From Vogesella sp. XCS3 (lineage in GTDB: Bacteria > Pseudomonadota > Gammaproteobacteria > Burkholderiales > Chromobacteriaceae), in assembly GCF_020616155.1 (NCBI RefSeq), contig NZ_CP085530.1, positions 3,186,501 to 3,250,500 of the forward strand: a DNA stretch of 64,000 nt. Reading direction: 5' to 3'. Below are positions 8,336 to 15,730 of the stretch, one piece after another. Positions within the stretch are counted from its first letter, which is position 1, and the number at the start of each line of letters is the position of its first letter. A program made the position numbers and the translations under genes. The notes below the pieces were generated by a model that searched no databases, was not told the DNA's origin, and was given only the letters and a program-made list of their open reading frames with translations.

Positions 8336-9010
8336 TCAGCCCGCCAGACCTTTCTGGATGCCCAGCACAATGGCGTGGGTGCGGTTATTGGCTTCCAGCT
8401 TGCGGATGATGTTGGCCGCGTGGAACTTCACCGTCCGCTCGCTGATATCCAGGATGGTGGCGATTTCCCAGTTGGTTTTGCCGCGCATCATCCAGTGGAA
8501 GATGTCTTTCTCGCGGTGCGACAGCGGGTTGTTGCCGCTGGGGACTGGCGCCAGACGCTGCAGGGTGGGGTGCAGGTGCGGCAGCAGGCCACCCATCATG
8601 CGCAAGGTCGCGGCGTCATCGGCTACGCGCGGTTGCACGTATAGCAGGGTGGCCAGGCCGTCGCGGTGCATGGCAAAGCACGCCGTTGCCGGGCTGGTGT
8701 GGGCCAGCCAGGTAAATTGCACCTCGCTGCCAATATCGGCGGGTAGCCGCTGCCAGTCGTGGCTATGGCATGCGGCTGGCTGACCCAGCGTGCGCGGGTT
8801 GGCTGTCCAGCCTTGCGGTGTGGCCGAGCCATGAATAATCCACAAGGCAGCGACGGTACTGTCGCTAGCTAGCGTGTGCAGGAAAGTGTGAAGTTCTCTC
8901 TCGTCTGCCATCTGCGGCAGGCTGTGGATCCACTCTAGAAGCTGGCAAAGCTGAGTGTGTGACAGACCCGCGGAGATTGAGCCAGAGGCAAAAGGTATAC
9001 CTTTTGACAT
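8336..9010 (-). CDS. LuxR-type transcriptional regulator
   Basis: A 224-residue regulator. The C-terminal GerE/LuxR helix-turn-helix (about 160-220) is clear: LSHREKDIFHWMMRGKTNWEIA then ISERTVKFHAANIIRKL. The N-terminal 150 residues do not show the acyl-homoserine lactone pocket signature that I would expect, nor a receiver Asp. It resembles the EpsA-like class of LuxR proteins linked to exopolysaccharide control, but this is weak. An 18-bp perfect palindrome lies over codons 2-7. It is divergent from the LysR gene across a 408-bp AT-rich gap. Confidence 0.8.
   Translation of the reverse strand: MSKGIPFASGSISAGLSHTQLCQLLEWIHSLPQMADERELHTFLHTLASDSTVAALWIIHGSATPQGWTANPRTLGQPAACHSHDWQRLPADIGSEVQFTWLAHTSPATACFAMHRDGLATLLYVQPRVADDAATLRMMGGLLPHLHPTLQRLAPVPSGNNPLSHREKDIFHWMMRGKTNWEIATILDISERTVKFHAANIIRKLEANNRTHAIVLGIQKGLAG
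8989..9006. promoter_or_regulatory. 18-bp perfect palindrome at the luxR-type start
   Basis: CAAAAGGTATACCTTTTG is its own reverse complement. It starts two bases inside the coding region of the LuxR-type gene. It may be an operator for autoregulation or an mRNA hairpin that limits initiation. Confidence 0.5.
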
Positions 9011-9276
9011 ACTGTTCCCCTTTTATGTTTTATGTATTGAACGCTTATCTTAACCAAGGGTCGTACCAGGCCCAACATTTCTTCTTCTATGCATGAGTAA
9101 ATGTAATGGTTGCTATCTTGCTGTGTATTGCCCTTACATAAAACCGGCCTCTACGCCTGTTCTGCTTGTTGCAAAAGCGCATCACTTTGAAAACTGGCTA
9201 TTTGGACGGGGGAGAACTGGCACAACGGCGGGTGACTAAGGGCATTTCTGCGTGATATGACGCCATTTGACAGGAA

Positions 9277-9343
9277 ATGCGAAAATATCTTTAAGTGAAT
9301 CTAGTTTTGTCCTATTATTTGTCAGTGAAACTGTCAATTTCAC
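9277..9343 (+). promoter_or_regulatory. Candidate promoter and operator of the LysR gene in a 408-bp divergent gap
   Basis: The 9011-9418 gap is clearly more AT-rich than its surroundings and holds no credible gene. On the plus strand TTGACA (9277-9282), 17 bp and TTTAAG (9300-9305) form a weak promoter. Downstream, GTGAAA (9325-9330) and TTTCAC (9338-9343) form an inverted repeat with a 7-bp gap, a plausible LysR-type site. I see nothing else with confidence in the rest of the gap. Confidence 0.35.
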
Positions 9344-9418
9344 CGAGCTTTACCCCAAAGCCATTTTTAAATAGGGTGTTTTTCAACGCCTGTTATATGT
9401 CATCTGCGAGATAGCCCA

Positions 9419-10387
9419 ATGGATACTTTAAAAGCGCTAATGGTCTTCATGACCACTGCTGAGAACGGCAGCTTTTCCGATGCTGCTCGCAAGCTGGGCG
9501 TCTCGCCAGCTGCAGTCAGCCAGAGCATTGCCCGTCTGGAGCAAGAACTGGAGGTACGTTTGTTCAACCGTACCACCCGCCAGCTGACCCTTACGGAAGA
9601 TGGCCGCCGTTTCTATGCACAGTGTCGTGGCCCGGTAAACAACCTGGACTCGGCCATCAACCAGCTCAAAGCCAGCCGCGATGAACCCGCTGGCCACCTG
9701 CGCATCAGCCTGCCGAATGCTTTTGGCCGACGCTTCATCCTGCCGCTGATGGAAGAGTTCTGCCAGCGCTATCCGAAGATCCGTGTGTTCTTTGGTATGG
9801 ACGATCATTTCAGCGACCTGATCGAAGACGGCTACGACGTGGGCGTGCGCGTGGGCATGATGCCGGATAGCCGCATGGTGGCGCGCCACCTGGCGCACAT
9901 CCCGCAATACGTGGTGGCATCGCCGGACTACTGGGCCGAGCACGGCAAGCCGCGCAGCCCGGAAGAGCTGTCGGCACACGACTGTATCAACTTCCAGTTC
10001 CCGACCTCGGGCCGCCTGTACAAGTGGGAGTTCGAACGCAATGGCGAACGTATTCCGCTGGAGGTCACCGGCACTTACACGGTGAACGACGTGGACTCGG
10101 TGGTGGAAATGGCTCGCCTGGGCCTGGGTGTGGCGCAGCTGCCGGGGCACGAAGTGCTGGCCGACGTGCGTGCTGGCCGCCTGCAAGCGGTACTGACCGA
10201 CTACGTGTCGATGGAGCGCTCCATCTATATCTGCTTCCCGCACCGCGACCACATTGCGCCGCGTACCCGCGTGTTTGTCGATTTTGCCGTGGAGAAGCTG
10301 CTGGACCACCCGGACATTATCGCCGACCTGCCGGGCGTAGATCTGTCTGCCAAGCGCGAGGCGTTGCGCATGCACCTGGGCCTGTAA
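9419..10387 (+). CDS. LysR-family transcriptional regulator
   Basis: A 322-residue LysR regulator. The winged HTH (about 1-65) reads SFSDAARKLGVSPAAVSQSIARLEQELEVRLFNR, and the substrate-binding domain (about 90-300) has the usual two lobes (LRISLPNAFGRRFILPLMEEF, VVEMARLGLGVAQLPGHEV). It belongs to the CrgA-like group. It precedes puuB, separated by a terminator, so co-regulation of the amine oxidase is possible but not shown. The C terminus is about 20 residues longer than usual. Confidence 0.9.
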   Translation: MDTLKALMVFMTTAENGSFSDAARKLGVSPAAVSQSIARLEQELEVRLFNRTTRQLTLTEDGRRFYAQCRGPVNNLDSAINQLKASRDEPAGHLRISLPNAFGRRFILPLMEEFCQRYPKIRVFFGMDDHFSDLIEDGYDVGVRVGMMPDSRMVARHLAHIPQYVVASPDYWAEHGKPRSPEELSAHDCINFQFPTSGRLYKWEFERNGERIPLEVTGTYTVNDVDSVVEMARLGLGVAQLPGHEVLADVRAGRLQAVLTDYVSMERSIYICFPHRDHIAPRTRVFVDFAVEKLLDHPDIIADLPGVDLSAKREALRMHLGL

Positions 10388-10404
10388 GCCGGCCCTGTTT
10401 TGCC

Positions 10405-10430
10405 AAAAGCCCGGCTTGCCGGGCTTTTTT
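10405..10430 (+). terminator. Intrinsic terminator after the LysR gene
   Basis: AGCCCGGC and GCCGGGCT pair across a TT loop, with an A-tract before and six T after; it may work in both directions. Confidence 0.85.
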
Positions 10431-10540
10431 GCGACATGGCCGTTTAACATATTAGACAAAGTGTAGGCGCTTGCGCATAATCCAAGCCATAAACCCGTGC
10501 CTGTTGGCCGCAAGTGTTTAAAAAATGGATGGGATACCTC

Positions 10541-11827
10541 ATGAGTCAGCGCATCGAACACACTAATTCCTACTACGCCTATTCTGCTAACCCCAGCCCG
10601 GAGCGCCCGGCGCTGGCGGGGAGCGTGCGGGCAGACGTCTGCGTGATTGGCGCCGGCTATACCGGTATCTCCACCGCACTGCACCTGGCGGAAGCCGGCC
10701 TGAACGTGGTGGTGCTGGAAAGCGCCCGCGTGGGCTGGGGTGCCTCCGGCCGCAACGGCGGCCAGATTGTGAACAGCTACAGCCGCGATATGGATGTGAT
10801 CGAGGCGCGCCACGGCAAGGAAGCCGCCAAGCGCCTGGGTGCCATGGCGTTTGAAGGTGGCAAGATCATCCGCGAGCGCATCGCCAAGTACAACATCCAG
10901 TGCGACCTGAAAGACGGCAATGTGTTTGCCGCCTTTACCCACAAGCAGCTGGACGAGCTGGACGCCAAGCGCCGCCTGTGGGAAAGCTTCGGCCATACCG
11001 GCATCCAGATGATAGACAAGGCCGGCATGCAGCGCATCGTGAACTCCAACGAGTACGTGGGCGCACTGCTGGATAACTGGGGTGGCCACATCCACCCGCT
11101 AAACCTGGTACTGGGCGAGGCAGCCGCGTTCGAGTCGCTGGGTGGCCGCATCTATGAACAATCAGCCGTCACCAGCGTGGTACGCGGCCAAGCTGCCGTG
11201 GTGAAAACCGCTGGCGGCCAGGTGACTGCCGATTTTGTGGTGGTGGCCGGTAATGCCTATCTTGGCGACCTGATTCCGATGCTGGCCGAGAAAACCCTGC
11301 CGTGCGGCACCCAAGTGGTAACGACCGAGCGCCTGTCGCCCGAGCTGGCGCGCAGCCTGCTGCCAGGCGACAACTGCGTGGAAGACTGCAACTTCCTGCT
11401 GGACTACTACCGCCTGACCGGCGACAACCGTCTGCTGTACGGCGGCGGCACGGTATACGGTGCGCGCGACCCGGGTGCCATCGAAAGCCTGATCCGCCCG
11501 AAAATGCTGAAAACCTTCCCGCAGCTGAAAGACGTGAAAATCGAATTCGGCTGGACCGGCAACTTTTCGCTCACTCTCACGCGCCTGCCGCAAGCTGGCC
11601 GTATCGATAACAACATCTACTACTCGCAAGGCTGCAGCGGCCACGGTGTCACCTACACCCACCTGGCCGGCCGCATCATGGCCGAAGCCATTCGCGGCCA
11701 GAGCGAGCGCTTTGACGCCTTTGCCAGCTTGCCGCATTACCCGTTCCCGGGTGGCCGCCTGTTCCGTGTGCCCATGCTCACGCTGGGTGCCTGGTGGTAC
11801 GGCATGCGCGACAAGCTGGGTCTGTAA
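10541..11827 (+). CDS. puuB: Gamma-glutamylputrescine oxidoreductase
   Basis: A 428-residue DAO-family flavoenzyme, close in length and pattern to E. coli PuuB. The Rossmann FAD motif VIGAGYTGISTALHLAEAG lies near the N terminus, then GWGASGRNGGQIVNSYSRD, LLDYYRLTGDNRLLYGGG, and GHGVTYTHLAGRIMAE at the C terminus. PuuB oxidises gamma-glutamylputrescine to the aldehyde with release of ammonia and peroxide in putrescine breakdown. I chose ATG 10541 (MSQRIEH). No puuA, puuC or puuD is adjacent; the aldehyde dehydrogenase at 5543 is the nearest possible partner. A GTTGGCCGCA repeat lies 29 bp upstream of the start. Confidence 0.88.
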   Translation: MSQRIEHTNSYYAYSANPSPERPALAGSVRADVCVIGAGYTGISTALHLAEAGLNVVVLESARVGWGASGRNGGQIVNSYSRDMDVIEARHGKEAAKRLGAMAFEGGKIIRERIAKYNIQCDLKDGNVFAAFTHKQLDELDAKRRLWESFGHTGIQMIDKAGMQRIVNSNEYVGALLDNWGGHIHPLNLVLGEAAAFESLGGRIYEQSAVTSVVRGQAAVVKTAGGQVTADFVVVAGNAYLGDLIPMLAEKTLPCGTQVVTTERLSPELARSLLPGDNCVEDCNFLLDYYRLTGDNRLLYGGGTVYGARDPGAIESLIRPKMLKTFPQLKDVKIEFGWTGNFSLTLTRLPQAGRIDNNIYYSQGCSGHGVTYTHLAGRIMAEAIRGQSERFDAFASLPHYPFPGGRLFRVPMLTLGAWWYGMRDKLGL

Positions 11828-11903
11828 TGCCGGCAGGTGCCGGGCACCTGCCTTACTCTCTGTCCATCCTGGGCTGGCCTCGTGCCAGCCATTTTTTTGC
11901 CTG

Positions 11904-12281
11904 TCAGAACGGCCACACCAGCTTGGTTTTGGCCACCGCAATCATGTATACCGGCATGGCCACGGCGGCAGCCAGTACCACCGCGCGCCACGGCGAGCCG
12001 TGCAGTTTTTTCAGGCCGATGGTGCCCAGCGCGATATACGCCAGCAGCGCGGCGATCTTGGCGGCCAGCCACGGCTGGTTATGCGGCGACAGGCCGGCCA
12101 TCACCGCCAGCGTGATGGCTGCGGCCAACAGGCCGGTGTCGATCACGTGCGGCGCGATTTTCAGCGCACGCGCCTGCAGCAGGGCAGGGCGGGTGTAAGA
12201 CAGCACGGCGCGGGTAGCAAACAGGGTGACGGACAGATACGCCAGCCCGGCGTGCGCGTGTTTCAGAACCTGATAATCCAT
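11904..12281 (-). CDS. SirB2-family membrane protein
   Basis: A 125-residue integral membrane protein of the SirB family (PF04247). Four hydrophobic helices are visible: AHAGLAYLSVTLFATRAVL, IDTGLLAAAITLAVMAGL, WLAAKIAALLAYIALGTIGL and AVVLAAAVAMPVYMIAVA. The family was named for an effect on Salmonella invasion gene expression, but its molecular function is unknown. It is convergent with puuB and divergent from recC. One TGCGGCCAAC repeat lies within it. Confidence 0.8.
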   Translation of the reverse strand: MDYQVLKHAHAGLAYLSVTLFATRAVLSYTRPALLQARALKIAPHVIDTGLLAAAITLAVMAGLSPHNQPWLAAKIAALLAYIALGTIGLKKLHGSPWRAVVLAAAVAMPVYMIAVAKTKLVWPF

Positions 12282-12388
12282 GGTGAAGCCTCAAAGTAGA
12301 TAGACGTCGTGCGGCGCGATCATACCGCTTTGTACCGCATGCAGAATGCTAAACTGCCGGGGTCGATGACCACGCCATAGCCTGCGCC

Positions 12389-15300
12389 ATGCCGCTGAAC
12401 CTGTATCAATCCAACCGCCTGGAAGCCCTGGGCATTCTGTACAGCCACCTCACAGACAGCCCGCTGGCCGATGCGTTCGCACCGGAAGTCATCATGGTGC
12501 AAAGCCGTGGCATGGGGCGCTGGCTGACATTGAACCTGGCGCAGCAGCGCGGGCTGGCGGCCAACCTGGAATTCGTGCTGCCGGCCGGCTTTGGCTGGCG
12601 GCTGATGCAGGCAGTGCTGCCCGAGCTGCCACCCAAATCCGCCTTTGCCCCCGACGTGTTGTGCTGGCGGCTGATGGACGTGCTGCCCACGCTGGCCGGC
12701 GAGCCGTTCATCCCGCTGCAGCGCTATTTGCAGGGTGGCGAGCTGGCGTGCTTCGAGCTGGCCGGCAAGATTGCCGATATCTACGACCAATACCTGGTAT
12801 TCCGCCCCGACTGGATACGCGCCTGGGAAGCCGGCCGCCTGCTGGGGCTGGGCGAAGACGAAGCCTGGCAGGCCGCGCTGTGGCAAAGGTTGGCCGCAGA
12901 GGTGCCCGGCCGTCACCGCGTGATGATGCTGGACGACTTCTTTGCCCGCCTGCGCAGCGAGCACCTGCCGCAGCGCGTGTCGGTATTCGGCATCGCCACC
13001 CTGGCGCCCATGTATCTGGCGCTGCTGCAGCGCATGGCCGAGCTTACCGAGGTGAATGTGTTCCTGCTCAACCCCAGCGAAGCCTACTGGGGCGACCTGC
13101 AGGCGCGCAGCCGCCAGGCCATGTTGTTTGACGACGACGCCAGCGCCGGCGGCCACCCGCTGCTGGCGTCGCTGGGCCAGCAGGGGCGCGACTTTTTCGA
13201 CGAGCTGGCCGGCGGCGTGGCGCAGCCCATGTCGGCCTTCATGGCGCCGGACGGCCACAGCCTGCTGGCGCGCCTGCAGCACGATATCCTTACGCTGACC
13301 CCGCCTGCGGCCAACGTGGCACCCTATCGCGCGGGCGATGCGTCCATCCGCTGTCATATCGCCCACAGCCCCATGCGCGAGCTGGAGGTGCTCAAAGACC
13401 AGCTGCTGGCCATGCTGGCCGCCGACCCGTCGCTGACACCGGCCGATATCGCCGTGCTCACCCCCGATATCAACGCCTACGCGCCGTACATCGACGCCGT
13501 ATTCGGCTACCGCAGCGACGCGCCGTCCATCCCCTACAGCATTGCCGACCGCCGCCTGGCGCGCGAGGTACCACTGCTGGCCACCTTTGGCGCCGTGCTG
13601 CAGCTGGCCGACTCGCGCTTTGCCGCCAGCGACGTACTGGCCCTGCTGGACTGCCCGGCGCTCTTGGCGCGCTTTGGCCTGGCCGACGACGACGTCAGCC
13701 TGCTGGCGCAATGGGTGCGCCAGGCCGGCATACGCTGGGGGCGCGACGCCGAACACAAAGCCCGGCTTGGCCTGCCCGCCGAGCCCACGCACACCTGGCG
13801 CTGGGGGCTGGACCGCCTGCTGCTGGGCACCATGCTGCCCGCCAGCCTGGCTGGCGACGGCGCGCCGCTGTTTGCCGGCCTGCTGCCCGATAGCGCCGCC
13901 CAGGGCCAGGCCGCCGACAAGCTCGCCAGCCTGGCCAGCCTGTACGACGTGCTGGCAGGGTTGGCCGCAGACTGGGCGCAGCCCGCCAGCATGGCCGGCT
14001 GGGCGCAGCGCCTGCGCGACGCCGCGGCGCAGCTGTTCCTGGTGGACGAAGCCGACGAAGCCGCGCTGCAGCTGCTGCACGGCATTGCCGATACGCTCAC
14101 CGCCGACGCCTCGCTGGCGCAGTTTGACGGCGCGCTGCCGCTGGCGGTGATCCGTGACGCCGTGCTGCGCCAGCTGGACATGTCGTCCAGCGGCGGCTTC
14201 CTTACCGGCGGGCTTACCTTCTGCGCCATGGTGCCGATGCGCTCCATCCCGTTCCGCGTGCTGTGCCTGGTGGGCATGAACGACGGCGCCTACCCGCGTG
14301 ACGAGCGCCCGGTCAGCTTCGACCTGGTAGCGCGTAACCCGCGCCGTGGCGACCGCTCGCGCCGTTTCGACGACCGCTACCTGTTTCTGGAAGCCATTCT
14401 GTCCGCCCGCGACGCGCTGTACCTGAGCTGGGTTGGCCGCAGCGTGCGCAGCGACGAGCCATTGCCGCCGTCGCCGCTGGTGGCCGAGCTGCTGGACACC
14501 CTGGCCAGCATGTGCGGCGGCGATGTGGCACCGGCCATCACCACCCGCCACCCGCTGCAGCCCTTCAGCCGCCGCAGCTACGACGGCAGCCTGCCCAGCT
14601 ACGAGCCGCTATGGGCCGCCGCGCTGGCGCAGCCGGCCGCCGCCGCGCAGCCCTTTGCCAGCACGCTGCCCGCCGTGGCACCGCAGGTGGTGCTGCTGGC
14701 CGACTTTCTGCGCTTCTGGCGCAACCCGGTACGCGCCTGGCTGGCCGACCGCCTGGGCCTGAAACTGGCGCGCCACGCCGACGATCTACCGGTGCGCGAA
14801 CCGTTTGCCATCGACCGCGACAGCCGTAGCGACATCCGCGACACCCTGGTCGGCAGCCTGCTGGCCGGCAAGCCGCTGCGCCACGCCGAAGCCCGCCTGG
14901 CCGGGCAGGGCCTGCTGCCCGATGCCGCGCTGGGCGACGCCTGCCTGGCGCAAGAACGCGCCGCCAGCGCCCGCTTTGCCGCGCGCCTGCCATCCAGCCT
15001 GCTGGCCGACACCCTGCCGCCGCAGCCGGTACGGCTACAGCTGGGCGGGGTGATGCTCAGCGGCGAGCTGGCCGGCCTGCGCCCCGAAGGCCTGCTGCGC
15101 GTGGTACCGCGCAAGGCCTACGCCACCGAGTTCATCACCCTGTGGCTGGAGCATCTGGTGAGGTTGGCCGCAGGCCTGCCCGGCATCGCCCCCGATAGTG
15201 TGCTGTACGCCGACGACGGCGTGTATCGCCTGGGTGCCAGCAGCCGCGATGGCCAGCCGCTGGACGCCCACGCGCTGCTGGCAGCGTGGATGGCGCGCTA

Positions 15301-15565
15301 CCTGCAGGGCCAAAGCCAGCCGCTGCCGTTCTTTGCCCGCACCTCGCTGGCCTACGCCCGCGCCGAGCCAGGCAAGCAAATGGGCGCCGCGCAAAACGAA
15401 TGGTCGCCCGACTTCACCGGCCTGGGCCGCACCCCGCAGCGCGACGACGCGGCCAACCTGCTGGCCTTCCGCCACCTGGAGCCGCTGTCCGACCCGCTGT
15501 TCGCGCAACTGGCCGATACGCTGTTGGCGCCGCTGGTGGGCGCACTGCAGCTGGAGAAGGACTGA
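12389..15565 (+). CDS. recC: Exodeoxyribonuclease V subunit gamma (RecC)
   Basis: A 1058-residue RecC, slightly shorter than the E. coli protein of about 1120. Characteristic segments are the N-terminal LYQSNRLEAL and SRGMGRWLTLNLAQQ, then HSPMRELEVLKDQLLAML, and VLCLVGMNDGAYPRDERP in the nuclease-like C-terminal half. RecC holds the RecB and RecD helicases and recognises Chi in the RecBCD repair machine. Five GTTGGCCGCA repeats lie in the gene (12889, 13306, 13960, 14432, 15163). recB follows after 165 bp that contains a hairpin-forming repeat, so the two may not be tightly coupled. Confidence 0.93.
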   Translation: MPLNLYQSNRLEALGILYSHLTDSPLADAFAPEVIMVQSRGMGRWLTLNLAQQRGLAANLEFVLPAGFGWRLMQAVLPELPPKSAFAPDVLCWRLMDVLPTLAGEPFIPLQRYLQGGELACFELAGKIADIYDQYLVFRPDWIRAWEAGRLLGLGEDEAWQAALWQRLAAEVPGRHRVMMLDDFFARLRSEHLPQRVSVFGIATLAPMYLALLQRMAELTEVNVFLLNPSEAYWGDLQARSRQAMLFDDDASAGGHPLLASLGQQGRDFFDELAGGVAQPMSAFMAPDGHSLLARLQHDILTLTPPAANVAPYRAGDASIRCHIAHSPMRELEVLKDQLLAMLAADPSLTPADIAVLTPDINAYAPYIDAVFGYRSDAPSIPYSIADRRLAREVPLLATFGAVLQLADSRFAASDVLALLDCPALLARFGLADDDVSLLAQWVRQAGIRWGRDAEHKARLGLPAEPTHTWRWGLDRLLLGTMLPASLAGDGAPLFAGLLPDSAAQGQAADKLASLASLYDVLAGLAADWAQPASMAGWAQRLRDAAAQLFLVDEADEAALQLLHGIADTLTADASLAQFDGALPLAVIRDAVLRQLDMSSSGGFLTGGLTFCAMVPMRSIPFRVLCLVGMNDGAYPRDERPVSFDLVARNPRRGDRSRRFDDRYLFLEAILSARDALYLSWVGRSVRSDEPLPPSPLVAELLDTLASMCGGDVAPAITTRHPLQPFSRRSYDGSLPSYEPLWAAALAQPAAAAQPFASTLPAVAPQVVLLADFLRFWRNPVRAWLADRLGLKLARHADDLPVREPFAIDRDSRSDIRDTLVGSLLAGKPLRHAEARLAGQGLLPDAALGDACLAQERAASARFAARLPSSLLADTLPPQPVRLQLGGVMLSGELAGLRPEGLLRVVPRKAYATEFITLWLEHLVRLAAGLPGIAPDSVLYADDGVYRLGASSRDGQPLDAHALLAAWMARYLQGQSQPLPFFARTSLAYARAEPGKQMGAAQNEWSPDFTGLGRTPQRDDAANLLAFRHLEPLSDPLFAQLADTLLAPLVGALQLEKD

Positions 15566-15578
15566 AATCCTTTTAGCT

Positions 15579-15662
15579 ACGAACCCCACGAAAAGACACG
15601 AAAGTAGTCAGTAAGAAGAGTGTTATCAGACAGTTTTTCGTGTTGGTTCGTGGTTTTCGTGG
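15579..15662. repeat. Heptad CACGAAA-type inverted repeat in the recC-recB gap
   Basis: The left arm (15579-15603) and right arm (15634-15662) are imperfect inverted copies made of units such as CCACGAAA and ACACGAAA, matching at about 20 of 25 positions. The AT-richer 165-bp gap has no ORF. Similar CACGAAA strings occur between genes in many genomes; their role is not known to me. Confidence 0.65.
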
Positions 15663-15730
15663 CAAAACAGCCTTTGATTTTCTGACGCTCGCAGCAAAAT
15701 TCTATTGAAACCCCTTTACGGTCGTACCGC

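Noticed and set aside
8336..9010. Quorum-sensing LuxR receptor
   Set aside because: The HTH is clear, but no luxI gene is near and the N-terminal domain lacks the pattern I would expect for acyl-homoserine lactone binding.
12320..14551. Long antisense open frame opposite recC
   Set aside because: Same shadow effect; it is rich in Gln, Ala, Gly and His, with no domain, while recC is clear.
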